The notes under the pieces: model-generated
What the model saw: the letters and a program-made list of their open reading frames with translations, nothing else
What the model was told of the DNA's origin: nothing
Database searches by the model: none
Position numbers and translations under genes: made by a program
Shown here: positions 11,551 to 22,864 of the stretch, in pieces
Layout of the letters: each line of letters starts with the position of its first letter
Numbering within the stretch: the first letter of the stretch is position 1
Assembly: GCA_039111635.1 (NCBI GenBank)
Contig: JBCAQO010000007.1
Coordinates: forward strand, 1,488,001-1,552,000
Origin: Heterobasidion occidentale
Lineage: Eukaryota > Basidiomycota > Agaricomycetes > Russulales > Bondarzewiaceae
Reading direction: 5' to 3'
DNA: 64,000 bases

Positions 11551-12915
11551 ATGTCACCAGTAAACGTGCGCAGCTATAGACCACCCCATGACGACGCCCT
11601 GAGGGAGTGGTTCGAAGAGAGTTTCTTTGACAGATTCTCCGAAGACGAGGACAGTGGGACTGACCCAGTCCTTGAGCCTTCACAAGAGACAATCGGTAGC
11701 AATGAGATAATCATCCTTGGCACGGCTGTAACTCAGCACAAAGAATCCGGAAATGTGAGTACACTTCAAGCGATTCCGTATCATCAGCACACTTACCACT
11801 GAACAGCGTCAGGACGCCACTATGGCCAATGAGTTGATAAGCCTCGCCGCAAGTCCGGGCACCGGCAACAGCTATCACTCCTCCCCTGTACCAACTTTGC
11901 TAGCCTGTGTAGATCCGCACTGTGTGGTACAGGGTCTTCGCGATGCAAGTGAGTTGGAATTTGATCAACTCATTACGATATATACTTATGAACCATCATA
12001 TCATTGCCTTCGCCCACGGTCCTCCCTCCACGGTCCTCCCTCGAAACATCTTGGACATCGTCGCGCACATGACTGTGGAACTCGCACTCAGCTCCGCTGT
12101 CACCACCGCACCCGACAAACCTTTCCGCAGTGATCGTGCGGAAGACAGAAAGGAACTCTTTGCCACTATCAACTGCATGGACAAAGAGAAAGGCTCAGGA
12201 GTTCGGCCGCTTGGACAGTAGGTCGTTCCCCAGGCGCGTGCGGAGATCGACGAGGGGCATGGTGGATTTTGCCCCTGCACCAACAAACATCCAACGAAGC
12301 GTGCTTCCCGGAGCCTCCATCGACCATGAGGGTAATGCCCTCACCCAGAACAAACAGAAATCAAGCACGATCGGCTTCGAGGACAAGGTTCCCCGAGGCC
12401 AACTCGTCCCCGACCACGTCCGCATGTCAGGACAAGGGCCGCTACCATCGCAGCCCACGGCGGTCACGCAAACAGACAACGGCGAGCCCAAGCAGACGCG
12501 GTCCAAGACTGGCAAGTACAAGTGTGACGTCTGTGATGACGAGTTTGGCAGAAAGTACGAATGGCGGCAGCACTTCGTAACCGACAGGCATCTCAAGCAA
12601 GCGGCTCTGGGGACAGACGAGGAGGCACAGCCAAAGCCGAGGCCATTCGCGTGCATGAAGGGGGGCTGCACAGAGTGCTACGGGCGGAAGGACGAGGTCT
12701 TGAGACATGTGCGACGTAGGCATCCAGAGGTCAAGCTGCCGCCGAAGAGGGTGCGATCTCGCAAGGGCAAACGAGGTGCGTCGAAGCTTTATATGTGCCA
12801 TCCCTCCCTAAGATGCACGCCGCACGCCGTGTTCTTATCGATCGTACACTCACTCACCTTCCTCAGACCCATGACATCCTATAGCCCTCTCTCCTTCTCG
12901 CTCGGATCAATGTAG
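11551..12915 (+). CDS. EGN/QGP family C2H2 zinc-finger protein B
   Basis: ATG at 11551 (MSPVNVRSYRPP). Exon 1 carries DDALREWFEESFFDRF then an acidic stretch, with a donor after KESGN at about 11754. Exon 2 (from about 11809) reads RQDATMANELISLAAS to QGLRDA. The large exon from about 12130 has KRKAQEFGR, a DHEGNAL block, QLVPDHVRMSGQGPLPSQ and two fingers: C-x2-C-x12-H-x5-H (CDVC...HFVTDRH) and C-x4-C-x12-H-x4-H (CMKGGC...HVRRRH), followed by a basic tail PPKRVRSRKGKRG that looks like a nuclear localisation signal. The frame then runs to TAG at 12913; a GTGCGTC donor right after the basic tail (about 12775) suggests the real C-terminus is in a further short exon. Nuclear DNA binding is inferred from the fingers and basic tail. 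Confidence 0.7.
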
Positions 12916-13545
12916 ATACTCAAACAGATGCCACCTCTCGCCTTTGTCATCGTTCGCCACAGGATTTCAATGCACGGCAACAATGAGGCCTAGAGGCAGT
13001 GAACTGTAGAAACGACGTTAAGCATGACATTGCATCACGGCTGCCTCCATATTGCTTTCAAAACGCATACCTATCCATACTTATCGCTCTCTGATGGCTA
13101 GCTCATATATAGAGAATTCAAGTTGAATTCATTGGGGGAAAGTTGTGACCGACGAGACGAATGGTGTGTGGCAAACCTGCAGACCGCTCATTGTGGCACT
13201 CAGATCATGAATCGGTTCGCTGAGCTCGATCAGGTGACCATTTCTCCTCCACAGTGTGAGAAATTATGAGCACTTTATGCGGGACCAGAAGTGAGATTGG
13301 CCTCTGCAGTGTTCTCGTTTGAATAGCTCAAAGATAACTGTACGATCGCCTCAGCCTGCAGCTTACCGGGAGGCACACACAATCTCCTCCTTTGGGCATA
13401 TTGGCATCGCTACCCAAGTGCGCCCAACTTTCTGCAACCCGCGCATCGACCAGACCAAACCCCCGCACTCGCAGATACAGAGTCCAGCATCTTCAGCACT
13501 CCCTCCCCCTCCCCCTCCCCCTCCCCCTCCCCCTCTTCGATTCGT
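12916..13545. other. Spacer between convergent genes B and the 13.5 kb gene
   Basis: About 630 bases at the 3' ends of two convergent genes. Apart from the CCCCCT repeat listed separately, I see no gene or RNA. Terminators of this type cannot be recognised from sequence with confidence. Confidence 0.35.
13501..13536. repeat. (CCCCCT)n microsatellite
   Basis: About six head-to-tail hexamers of C5T. The array starts about ten bases past the stop codon of the minus-strand gene that ends at 13546, so its 3' untranslated RNA would read repeated AGGGGG. Confidence 0.9.
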
Positions 13546-15641
13546 TTATTCCAGCACGATGACATCCACCCCCCTCTCCTCGTCCTCTCCGAAGCCCTGC
13601 GTATTGTACCCGTACCCGCTCACGCCCAACGGACCCACGGGGATCTCGACAGGTGTGCGCGGTGTCTGAGGGATCGATTGTGTTGACGAGCGCGCGGTGG
13701 CAGCGCGGCGGGCGCGTGCACGGTTGGGTGCGTAACGATTGGGCGCGGTGAGGTTGCGGTGGATGGAGTGGGGGCGACTGTGTTGAAGACGAGGCAGGGC
13801 GAGTATACAAAAAAGAGAATAAGGCAGCTGAGAATCATACGACCGACAGAGCCTAAAAACACTTACCGAAGAGGGGCAATGAATAAGGAGAGCCGTCGGT
13901 AGACGGTCGTCGCGACAATAGCCCTGCGCGGACAGGTAGTCAGATGAGGCAGTCGAGATAGGGTAGGATACATGATGTCTCATGGAGAGGCGAGAGGAAG
14001 TGGGCTTACATTACTGTCACTGAAATCATGCGTGAGGTAGAGAGTGTCAGTAGCGCGGGATGCAGCCGAAAAGCTTACAATGTGGAATTTGGAACATCTA
14101 TCAGGGCAAATTCACATGATGGTCAATCATCTAATCAGCTCTGGTGTGTAAGCGCTCGGATACTCACGAAATTCCATGCATCTATAAACCCAAGCCAAGC
14201 GGATGAACACGCGCATATCCTGCTTTGGATTCAGGCGCGACACATACCACTGATATTCAGGCAATTCAATACCTACGATTACGCCCGAGGAGAGAAACAC
14301 TGAGTTGATCCATAGCCTTTGAGAAGAGAAAATAGAGAATCTGGAACGCACTGCAGCCGGTACCTCAGTAAGCAAGGCGAAGGAGATCCACGCGATACCC
14401 TGAATGTACACACAACACACACAGAACCGATCAGACTTTCGACAGCCAAAACCCTTGCATTTCAAAACAAGGCCTCCACGCACCTGCACGAAAAGCACCC
14501 TCCAAAGGGCGGTTGAATTTCGCTTATGTAGCACGCCGGCGAACATGACCGCAAGTAGCACGACGTCCGTTGCCAGGTTCGCGATTACGCCGGCGCGCAT
14601 TCGTATAGTGTTGCGCGCGACGCAAGAGTTGCCCGTCCAGTGCGCGTCAGCCTTCATAAGGGTGATATGAGTACGCTGGAGATGAATAGGTGGTTGAGGG
14701 GTGGATGGGTGTGACATACCTGCTGGATACCTGGCAGTGCAGCATATACAATGAACGCTGTTCAAAAAAGAGGAGATAAGACACGCACTGTACAATGCGA
14801 ACGCGACATTCGTGAGCCAAACAGTGGTCGTAAACGCTAGCACTAGTTTGTGGCGACCCCAAATCGCGACGCTATAGAAAGATCACGTCAGAGGATATGG
14901 AGGCAAAAATGACGGAGAGACCAGACAGACGTACCCGCGAAAGAGAATGAGGAGCGACGCGAGCGCGAGTGCACCGTATGAGAAGACCTGGAGTGCAGGC
15001 GGTCATGTGAATGCATGCGAAATTGACAAGGCATATATATGTGTAAAAGAACAGAGGAGATCAACATGATTTCGGAAGACCAAGTGAAAGGGTTGTGCGT
15101 ACAAGGAGACTGCGCAACCATCCCTATATGCGCAGGCAGATGGAGCAGACAGAGCTATATTTAGATAGACGCGGAAGGGAAGAGAAGACATAGAGCGCAT
15201 TCACCTTACAGGAAACCTGCGAAGAGACATTGAAACCGACAAAGGCAATCACAACAGCTATGAGAGTAGTGATGCGGCATGCAACATAGACCTGCGCGGC
15301 GTACGTTGAGCGCAAACTGGACGAAAGAGAATATAAAGAGGGGGAAACGCACGCCCATCGACCGCCGCCATGGCCTCTTCCGCATATAGACATTCCACTC
15401 AAACCCAACGCTCGTCACGAATTCCCATCTGCACGGGATATGGAGGCAGCATCAGCAAGTATGGCAAACTTCGACGAAGAACGCATACATGTATATTCCG
15501 CCAAAGATGTGAACAAGCTTGACGGTAGCGACTGTGCACAGATCAGAGCGTGCAATCAGAATAGCTGGATAGGGAAGGACAGGGAAGGCTGATGATGATG
15601 GACGTACGAAGCTCGAGGTCGGTTGGCGCGCTCGTGCTCAT
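13546..15641 (-). CDS. Multi-helix membrane protein, basidiomycete family, copy 1
   Basis: Minus-strand gene rebuilt from about ten short exons. The start at 15641 reads MSTSAPTDLELLATVKLV, then HIFGGIYIWEFVTSVGFEW and MRKRPWRRSM, a helix ending RITTLIAVVIAFVGFNV, then FSYGALALASLLILFRG, a helix from VWLTNVAFALYS and an extracellular-type loop with Cys (NSCVARNTIR). Next come ATDVVLLAVMFAGVL, GIAWISFALLTEVPAAV, MFQIPHLTVMAIVATTVYRR and a basic then acidic soluble tail ending DVIVLE, TAA at 13546. This helix pattern and the W-E-F..GFEW..PWR signature belong to a large family of uncharacterised integral membrane proteins in Agaricomycetes. The gene at 18920-21080 is a paralogue with the same exon boundaries. 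Role unknown; a receptor-like seven-helix fold is only an inference. A C5T repeat lies just past the stop. Confidence 0.7.
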
Positions 15642-17191
15642 GAGGCGTGCTGTGCTGAAGCGCCGACAAAGCGCGTATCACACTATATCGGGCACTGCGC
15701 TCTACTGGAATAGATAGCGAGCGCCTGACGACAGGAAAAATGAGCGGGAAAAGAGAGAAAACGCAGACGAAGCGGGAGGGGAAGAAGGGGAAGGAAGCAG
15801 GCGGGGACTGCACGAGCGCTGATGATACGGCCATGCGAAGCGAGACGAATCGGATCCGTTGAATTCGAATAGAACTTCCACCCGCCCGTCACGCGATGCA
15901 CCATCTACCGCGACATGAACAGTGGATGAGAGTCAGTGCCACGAATGGGTTCGAAGATCCACACTGCGCTGGTCGCTTCTGCCGGCGTTCGCAATGGTCG
16001 CAGGCAGCTCTTGAGGACGACTGTTCGGGGGAGTCGAACCGCGATCGCGATCACGGTCTGTTCAGATCTCTGACGATCTCACAGGAACCCTCGACCTCAT
16101 CTGAATCATGCTACCTTCTACCGGCATGTGAGCATCCTCAACATCCTCATAAGTCGTTCCCCGTTTTCTCAGTCTTATGATCCCCCTCCCTCCCAGGAAT
16201 ATTACAGGCTATATAACAGCATAATCGACGAATGCGCCAGTCCGTGCTCTTTAATCCGCGCTTCCCATCGTCGCCGACGTCGGACGATGGCTCTCCAGCT
16301 CCTTGCGCACCCTTTAAGCGCGTCCTCGGAGCATCTTCATGTAGCGAGTCAATTCGTCGCTCTATTCATATGTTCCACCGTGTAAACTACAAAAGGAATC
16401 GTGAGTAAATGCTTATTTCACATCAACAACAGCAATGGGAAATAATAACTTATAACGACTCACTCGAAGCACGCCTGGCCCTGTCGCGCGGCCACCAATC
16501 CACCACACAATCTGATGTTTGAATACACCAGAAATGCCCCTTCACAGTTCGAATGACACGGATAATCGACTTATCGACATCTGCGCTGTGATGAAGCCTT
16601 GTGCGTGTGTATTGATGGGACAGGCGGCAGTGAAGAAGTGACACATTGCCTCTGTAGGGTGTCTGTTCCGCTACCTTCTGAAGACCAGTGTCTCTGGATG
16701 AGTACCATCTGGAATCCATAGTGTAGGACTCGCTCGGTCGGTGGTGGAGGCGGTAATAGAGGCGAGTGATGGATACCGTGGCCGGATAGTCCGTTATATG
16801 CCCCATTGAGACCGTTAGAGACAGGTTTTTGAATGAAGAATGCATGCCGAACCGGACAGGCCTAAAGACGAACAATAGCCGCCCGCTGCATCACGGCGCT
16901 CGCTGCGACAACGTCGCACACATGGACATCCTGGTGATTCCTCATCCCGAGTCCGGCTACCTCATTTCTGCCCCCATCGCAATGACCCACTTGACTGACT
17001 GCACTTCTTGCTCGCTCCAATATAGGACGGCGGCGTGAGTAAGAGTGGCGTGTGCGTGGTGTTCACCGGCTGATGTCCTCCCATCCCTAAATTTGATAGA
17101 GAGATGCGGCAGAAGCGCGAGCCCTGCATCCAAACGTGACCGCGAATCGGGTTCAACAGACCCCCGAGTGGACCGCTCTGGTACGATCCAG
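15642..17191. other. Intergenic region
   Basis: Upstream of the first membrane protein gene and downstream of the small gene at 17192-18049. A 141-codon minus-strand frame (16450-16875) and others show no motif or splice-consistent neighbours. Nothing supportable. Confidence 0.35.
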
Positions 17192-18049
17192 TCAGGCTTG
17201 TCCGTCGGTCTGTAGCTGTTCATCCCGCGGGGCGGCTGCAGCTAGGTTTCTCAGAAGCCTTGCATTTGTTATGCGAAGAAAGGCCTGAAGTAGAAAACAT
17301 GTGTGACTGAATGGTGGAGGTGAGGAAGTACAAGGCAGTTGTCGACTTACTCTGTCCAGATGACTTTTGGTCGAGTCCAAAGGAAACTCGAGCATCGAAA
17401 GAGGGCGTCTATTGCTGAGTAGACAAGCATACGAAAAATGCTAGCGTTGAGTCCTCGTTCCCTATCTAGTAATAACAAGAGACTCACTTCGACCATCTGC
17501 GCCCAACGATCGCGAATCGCCCCTTGTTCTTGGTCTCGACTGTAAAATCAGGATCGAATCCCGTCGCTGCCAGAGTGAGGTAGTTTGACCAATCCTTCTG
17601 CTATCGGGATCAGTTTGACGCGGCGAACAACGCTCGTCATCATACCACCTCGCGTCGGGCGTACGCGGGAGCGGCCAGTATACTGTAGATATGGGCAGGT
17701 GGGTTTTCGAAGTATGCTGATCCCACTCCACCTTATTGAGCTCCCCATACAGATAGCCGAAGGCCAGTGAGTTTGATTGGAAGCTGTGGACGACGAGGTT
17801 CCGCGGGCAAACGAGCGGTGAGCATTCTCTGCAACAATGTTTGGACTGTCAAGCTCACCTCGATGGCATTTGCAGGATCCCAACTTTCGACTGCACTCTC
17901 ACGTAAGTCACGGATGCAAGCGCGCCAACGCCCTTGGGTGAGAGGGTTTCAAAGGGTCCTAAGATTGATAATCAGGGTGCATCTCATCCAAGACTCTGAC
18001 GACCGGTCGATACACCTACTAAGGCTTCACCACCAAGAGAACTAGACAT
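17192..18049 (-). CDS. Small six-exon gene of unknown function
   Basis: Splicing by eye gives an uninterrupted protein of about 165 residues. It starts MSSSLGGEALVG (ATG at 18049), continues PFETLSPKGVGALASVTYV and SFQSNSLAFGYLYGELNK, then KDWSNYLTLAATGFDPDF, ETKNKGRFAIVGRRWSNN and LDRAFLRITNARLLRNLA, ending DEQLQTDGQA with TGA at 17192. Donors GTGTAT, GTGAGC, GTATAC, GTGAGT, GTAAGT and matching CAG/TAG acceptors keep frame throughout, so I trust the model although the third intron (about 17607-17693) could be placed differently. No signal peptide or membrane helix is evident and no domain is recognised. A TATAAAA string on the minus strand near 18275 is a candidate promoter element. The gene sits between two related membrane-protein genes on the same strand. 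Confidence 0.55.
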
Positions 18050-18356
18050 CGCGAACGTTGGGTAGCGAGGGACAGACACACGCCAGGGAGGTAGTGTTCG
18101 TATCTGTGATAGCAGTGGCATTTAGTCCAACGTCGGTTCATGTGCCACAGGGAGGGACCCACCCAACCTGGGCTTTGACCTACGAGAGCGTGTGTGCAGG
18201 TCGGTAGTTATGGTGAGTATCAGTCAAGGGGGTAGAGGAGACGAGTGAGTGCTTCAATTTTCCACTGCTCTTTTATAGAATCTTTGGACAAAGCACCGCC
18301 AAAGTTCAAACATTTCTATCTTCATTGGAGCTCGTGGAGTGGCTTTCACTACTGAT

Positions 18357-18618
18357 TCACGCGGATGAAGCCGACTTCTCCGTTGTTGCTTTTGGATGCA
18401 TTGTGCGCTCAGCTCGCTTCTGCCTTGTTAAGCCTTCCTTGAAAATTTCGTCTGTCAAAGCTGATGCCTCACGAAAGTTCAGCGACATCTTTCTTGTTCT
18501 CTCCCTCTATGACGTGGGCAATCAAGCTTTCTTTTGTGAACCTACGGCTTTTTGACTTCCTCCTGTGATATCGATTTCGCTGCTGATGTGATCGAGCAAG
18601 ATCTGGTTCGCCAATCTA
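18357..18618 (-). other. Possible short coding exons, unresolved
   Basis: Minus-strand pieces with a protein-like look: LANQILLDHISSEID near 18618-18574, ESLIAHVIEGENKKDVAEL near 18525-18470, and, in the next phase, REASALTDEIFKEGLTRQK up to TGA at 18357. The last two would join if one base were removed near 18475. I do not recognise the protein. It could be a small gene with a sequencing slip, a relic, or chance. The rest of 18050-18919 holds no other supportable feature. Confidence 0.3.
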
Positions 18619-18919
18619 GATCACGAAGACGGAACTATCGATCGACACCTTGTTCTTTCCGAACCCTAAGCACTCCCAGATCGCTCAAGATCTGCTCCCG
18701 GAACACTTCCTGTGCGGGAACATCACACCTGCATTCGTTTTGCAATCAAGCTTTACGATTGATTGAATCGAGGCAGAGAGGAAATCTATATCTACACGAA
18801 TATGATACAGTCAGATATGAAGTGCTTGCAGGTCGATACCGAGCGGTAGCAGGTGTTCAAGCACAAGGTATATATAACGCCTGGTTCGGACGAAAGAGAC
18901 TCCATCCTGAATGAAGCCA

Positions 18920-21080
18920 TCAACGAAATCCCTGTAATATCGCAGGAGGATACCCTACTGTCCTCGCTTGGCTAGATCCACCGACCGCGCTGTCATCCAC
19001 ACCACTCCTCCCGCCGGACCCCGCTGAACCCAAAGACTGGGCATACTGGGAATACCGGGGTGGCTCTCCAAGCTCTATAGCAAGGTCCTCATTCAAATCT
19101 CCATTGCGGCCTAACCTATGCTCCGCGATTTGTCCACCATGCTCGAGGACGAGATCCTCCAGCCCTGTTGCGGACTCGCTGATCGGGGTCAGCGGATATT
19201 CCATCAAGTCCTCCTCGCGGTACCGCCCGTATGATTTTGGAAACTGCACGTCAAGTGAGCTCAGCCCGAGATTCGAGAGCGTCCCCGTTGTGGCGCCTGA
19301 TCGCATGTTCAACGTTGTGCGATTCCGCACATCGAGCGTGAACTCAGGATTCGTGGCGAATTGGAAGTCGGAGAGGTAAGAGGCGCTAGGAAGAGCAGGT
19401 GAGCAAGCAGGACAGGCAATTGGAGTGAAGAGAAAGGATACAGGAAAGGCGCAACCTACCCAATGACAGGCTTCCGGGCACGTTGTTGCAAACTGCGATA
19501 TATCCGAGTGGCAGCTATCGTCCTATGCGATCGATGGTGAATGATCTTCTGGTGAGATATTTTTAAAACAAATACAGTGAAGTAGGAACGTACGTGAGTA
19601 TCACTGCACCAACCATGTTAGGTACCGGCAGTTCAAGTTAGACAAAGAGGGAGGAGAGAACATACATGCAGGAGTTTGGAACATCTATGAATCATTTGTG
19701 GCGGATATTTCGCGTCAATAAATAATTGTGTTTCTTGATCGAAGAGCTCTAAGATAACATACCAGGTTCATCGGAGCTACGATTCAAGAATTGCAACAGG
19801 TAGAGAGACATCGCGATGAGCTTTCAGTGCCACCGATTTCGAGGCTTTACGTACCATTGAGGTTGAGACTCAAAAATGTCTACAAATGCAGGGTGAGTTA
19901 TTTAAGACAAAATGATGTCACGGTGAGGAGGTGACCCACAACAGGCAGAACTTGTGATATTGTAGCTAGCGCAATCCATATAACTCCCTTTTGAAGTCCA
20001 TCTTGTTGTCAATGTCCAATCCCGGAGCAAAGCTGCCACCAAAGCTCACTTGATAATATGTTATCCTCCAAATTGGTCCGTCCTTTATTTGTCGCACGAC
20101 GCCACCCAGCATAGCCAACAAAAGGACTACGTCGGCGCATAACGTCACGATAACACTGTCTCGATTTTTTTCAGCTCCCGTGATCGCACATACTTCTCTG
20201 ACTGGTTCCACTGCGCATCCATCTGATTTGGGGTTAGTGATCACATCAAGATATATCAAAAAATGTAAGGGCTTGCTTTTGTCATTCCTAATTTGTGGTT
20301 TCAGTGACGTTGAGTAGACGAAAAGTTTCAAAGGTGGATAGCATACCGTAAATCAAAAAGGCGACATTCATGAGCCATACCACGAACAAGGTCCCGACGA
20401 CGACGGCTCGACGCTCCCAAAGAGCTATTCTAGAGAGCGAAAATATCTTCGCACTACGTATCAGAGACATAAGAATGCACTCACGAGCGCATAATTATCA
20501 GGAGCGAAGCGAGTGCTAATCCTGCGCTCGAGAAAAACTGAATGGTACGATACGTCAGTGCCACGCACAGCAAAAGAACGAGCAAACGATTTGCCATGAG
20601 TGAAAGTAGCCATGCCTATTATGTTTTGAATCGTCATCCATCAGGATAAGCAGTTAATAGGGAAAGTGCCCGATCCCACGCACCCTACAGTTAAATGCGT
20701 GCATCACATTGAACCCAATGAGGTCACAAATAACGGCGGTCAGAGTGGCTAATCTACAGCTGATGTATAGCTGTAGAGCTTGCTTCAGCACGCGCAGGGT
20801 GGAGGCAAGCAAAAGAGAAATGCGCACGGCCATCTTCCATCTCCAAGGCCTCCTCCGCGTAACAATATCCCATTCGTAGCCAATGGTGGAGAAAAATTCC
20901 CAGCTACATCCAGAGCATAAGCGGATATCCAGCCGACAGGTGTAACACGCCGCACAGAAAGATCCCATCCAACGTGTGTATGAATTTGATCAAGGTATCT
21001 TTGCAGAGGAAACAGTCCATCAGTCGACCCGATAACGAGGAGATTGGGAGGGGCGGAGGAAATGGAAACGCGACGCACAT
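18920..21080 (-). CDS. Multi-helix membrane protein, basidiomycete family, copy 2
   Basis: Paralogue of the 13546-15641 gene in the same orientation. Exons read DTLIKFIHTLDGIFL, then WEFFSTIGYEWDIVTRR (first copy WEFVTSVGFEWNVYMRK), RPWRWKMA, SCRLATLTAVICDLIGFNV and ALASLLII-type helix sequence. These are followed by RRAVVVGTLFVVWLMNVAF, a Cys-containing loop (GCAVEPVREVCAI), CADVVLLLAMLGGVV, MFQTPA, TIAATRIYRSLQQRARK and a long soluble tail (SYLSDFQFATNPEF to ILQGFR, TGA at 18920). Introns fall at the same places as in copy 1, including one right after the PWR..M motif. I chose the ATG at 21080 (MCVAFPFPPPLP), but an upstream exon is possible because copy 1 starts differently. The tail is rich in Ser, Gly and Glu and about 140 residues long. 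Function unknown; plasma-membrane location inferred from the helices. Confidence 0.68.
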
Positions 21081-22380
21081 GATTGATCTGCAACGGTCTG
21101 GGGATCTCTCCAAGTCACCATCTTGGACGAGTAGTCCGAAACCACGAATTAGAGCAGACCAGGAAGATTCCGGGATAGAGGGCTCGTGAGCGGGATCATC
21201 AACATCAACGAAGGCCGGAAGAGTGGAACTCGGAAGCTGCAGACGGATCAGCACAGCCTATACGAATATCTAGGTTAGGGCCGATGTAGACCATACACGT
21301 AACGCACCCTCAACGAGTCTTCAACGTGCAGAGTGGGCCCCGAGGGCACAAACGACGGCGGTGAAGGTGCTCAGACAAGGAAGACAAGAAAAGCGAGAAC
21401 AAGGAGGTGCGTCCCAGTCGAGGGGGTACAGAAGCAGGCTCAAAGGGGAAATTAGTCACAATTATGCGCGCGATCTCGATTATTGCGGGCACGCCTGCGG
21501 AGTGCCTGCGGGAATTTTCCTCGACGATGTCCACACTAGCCCTCACTTCTCCGTCACTGACTTAAAGGCTTGACTTCATTCACTGTATCTTCGAATTGGA
21601 GGGCTTCACGCAGAATGATACGGCATTGTGCTACTCACCGATAGGCGCTAAATGGATCTCGGTACGACGGTATCATCTAAAATACCATCTCCCGACTTCT
21701 TATAACACTGGCTTGGCCACTGCATGACATTGACAGGGTATGCCGCGATGAGAAGAAAAGGGATTTCCTCTTGATAACTCCACCTTCATTGTCACTTCAT
21801 TATGCATAGAAATTTCGTCCACAAGCCAAACCCGCTTTGAGTCGAAGATGCATAAAAGAGGCAGCTGCTAGGTTATCATACGATATGTTTCCGTCAGTCT
21901 GTGCTAATCAACAATGTATCGATTGATACTCAGTCTGCATACAGTCAGGATATCTCAAGTTGTTGTCATATAGACCTCAAAGCCTCGCTTACCATCGACC
22001 TCAAGAAACATACGTGATCGACTTCGCAGCCCCACAGCACATCAATGTCGAGGCTGACGATTTGCTCTCACATCCAGAGTCGGTGGAGAGAGACTGACAT
22101 AGGGACTTATCGAGCGCTAGAATTCGTGTTTGGATATAGGCCTTCCTTGAGATATAAGTCAAGGAAAGAGGAGCCTGTCACAAGGTGCGGCCAGCAGCGT
22201 GTTTGTTTTATTTTCTAGCAAAATTCTTCTTCACTGAAAAATTTCAAGGTCAAATGATCCTGGTAATGAACATGTGGACCGTCTGATGTCGGGTGTGCAG
22301 CACCCATACGCAATGCTTCGGCACACACGAGGAGAACAAAAGGAAATTGATCCTCATATCTGGACGCCATTGTCATTCCA
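21081..22380. other. Intergenic region
   Basis: No supported gene. Open frames of 60-80 codons at 21310-21573 overlap on both strands and lack motifs. The stretch becomes AT-rich towards the start of the hydrolase repeat array. Confidence 0.35.
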
Positions 22381-22823
22381 GTGTTATTCGAAGTTCCAAC
22401 TTATGAGCATGAACGCCGGTAAGGAATACAGTGATATCATAGAAGGTCAGAGATGGTGGTAGTGCAGGCTAGCAGCGCGCAGGTTCACAATTATTTGACC
22501 ACACCTGACGCTACAGAAGTTCGGGTCGAAGCAACTATCATTATGCGTTTTCGTGTCATGTTGGCCGATATCGCATGTTCACTGCGTTCTTTATTTGTGT
22601 GTACAGACCGCGTCACCGCAAGTCTCTGCCCGCCTTCATCTTTTCGTCTTTACAGAGGATAGCCAAATACAAGAATGTCATCTCTCTCACTTGGCTTCCC
22701 GGCAGCCGAACCGGGATTTGATGTGGGTCCTCGTGTTTCAGTGCATGAAGCTGTGGTTGATCAGCATGACTTCGTAAGACTCATGACTTGGATAATCGGA
22801 TCTGTCCGTTGATCATGACTTCA

Positions 22824-22829
22824 TATAAA
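22824..22829 (+). promoter_or_regulatory. TATA element of hydrolase copy 1
   Basis: TATAAA whose first T lies exactly 41 bases before the ATG at 22865; the same element and spacing recur in the other two copies. Confidence 0.6.
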
Positions 22830-22864
22830 GGCGTATACATATCTGAAGAAATCCCATACCAAAG

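Noticed and set aside
15556..15834. Longer N-terminus for the 13.5-15.6 kb membrane protein
   Set aside because: An upstream ATG frame exists, but the MSTSAPTDLEL start splices cleanly into the conserved helix and fits the family better.
17950..17975. Frame shift in the small gene at 17192-18049
   Set aside because: An initial exon choice seemed to need an added base; using the GTGTAT donor after EALVG instead gives PFETLSPKGVGALASV in frame, so no shift is needed.
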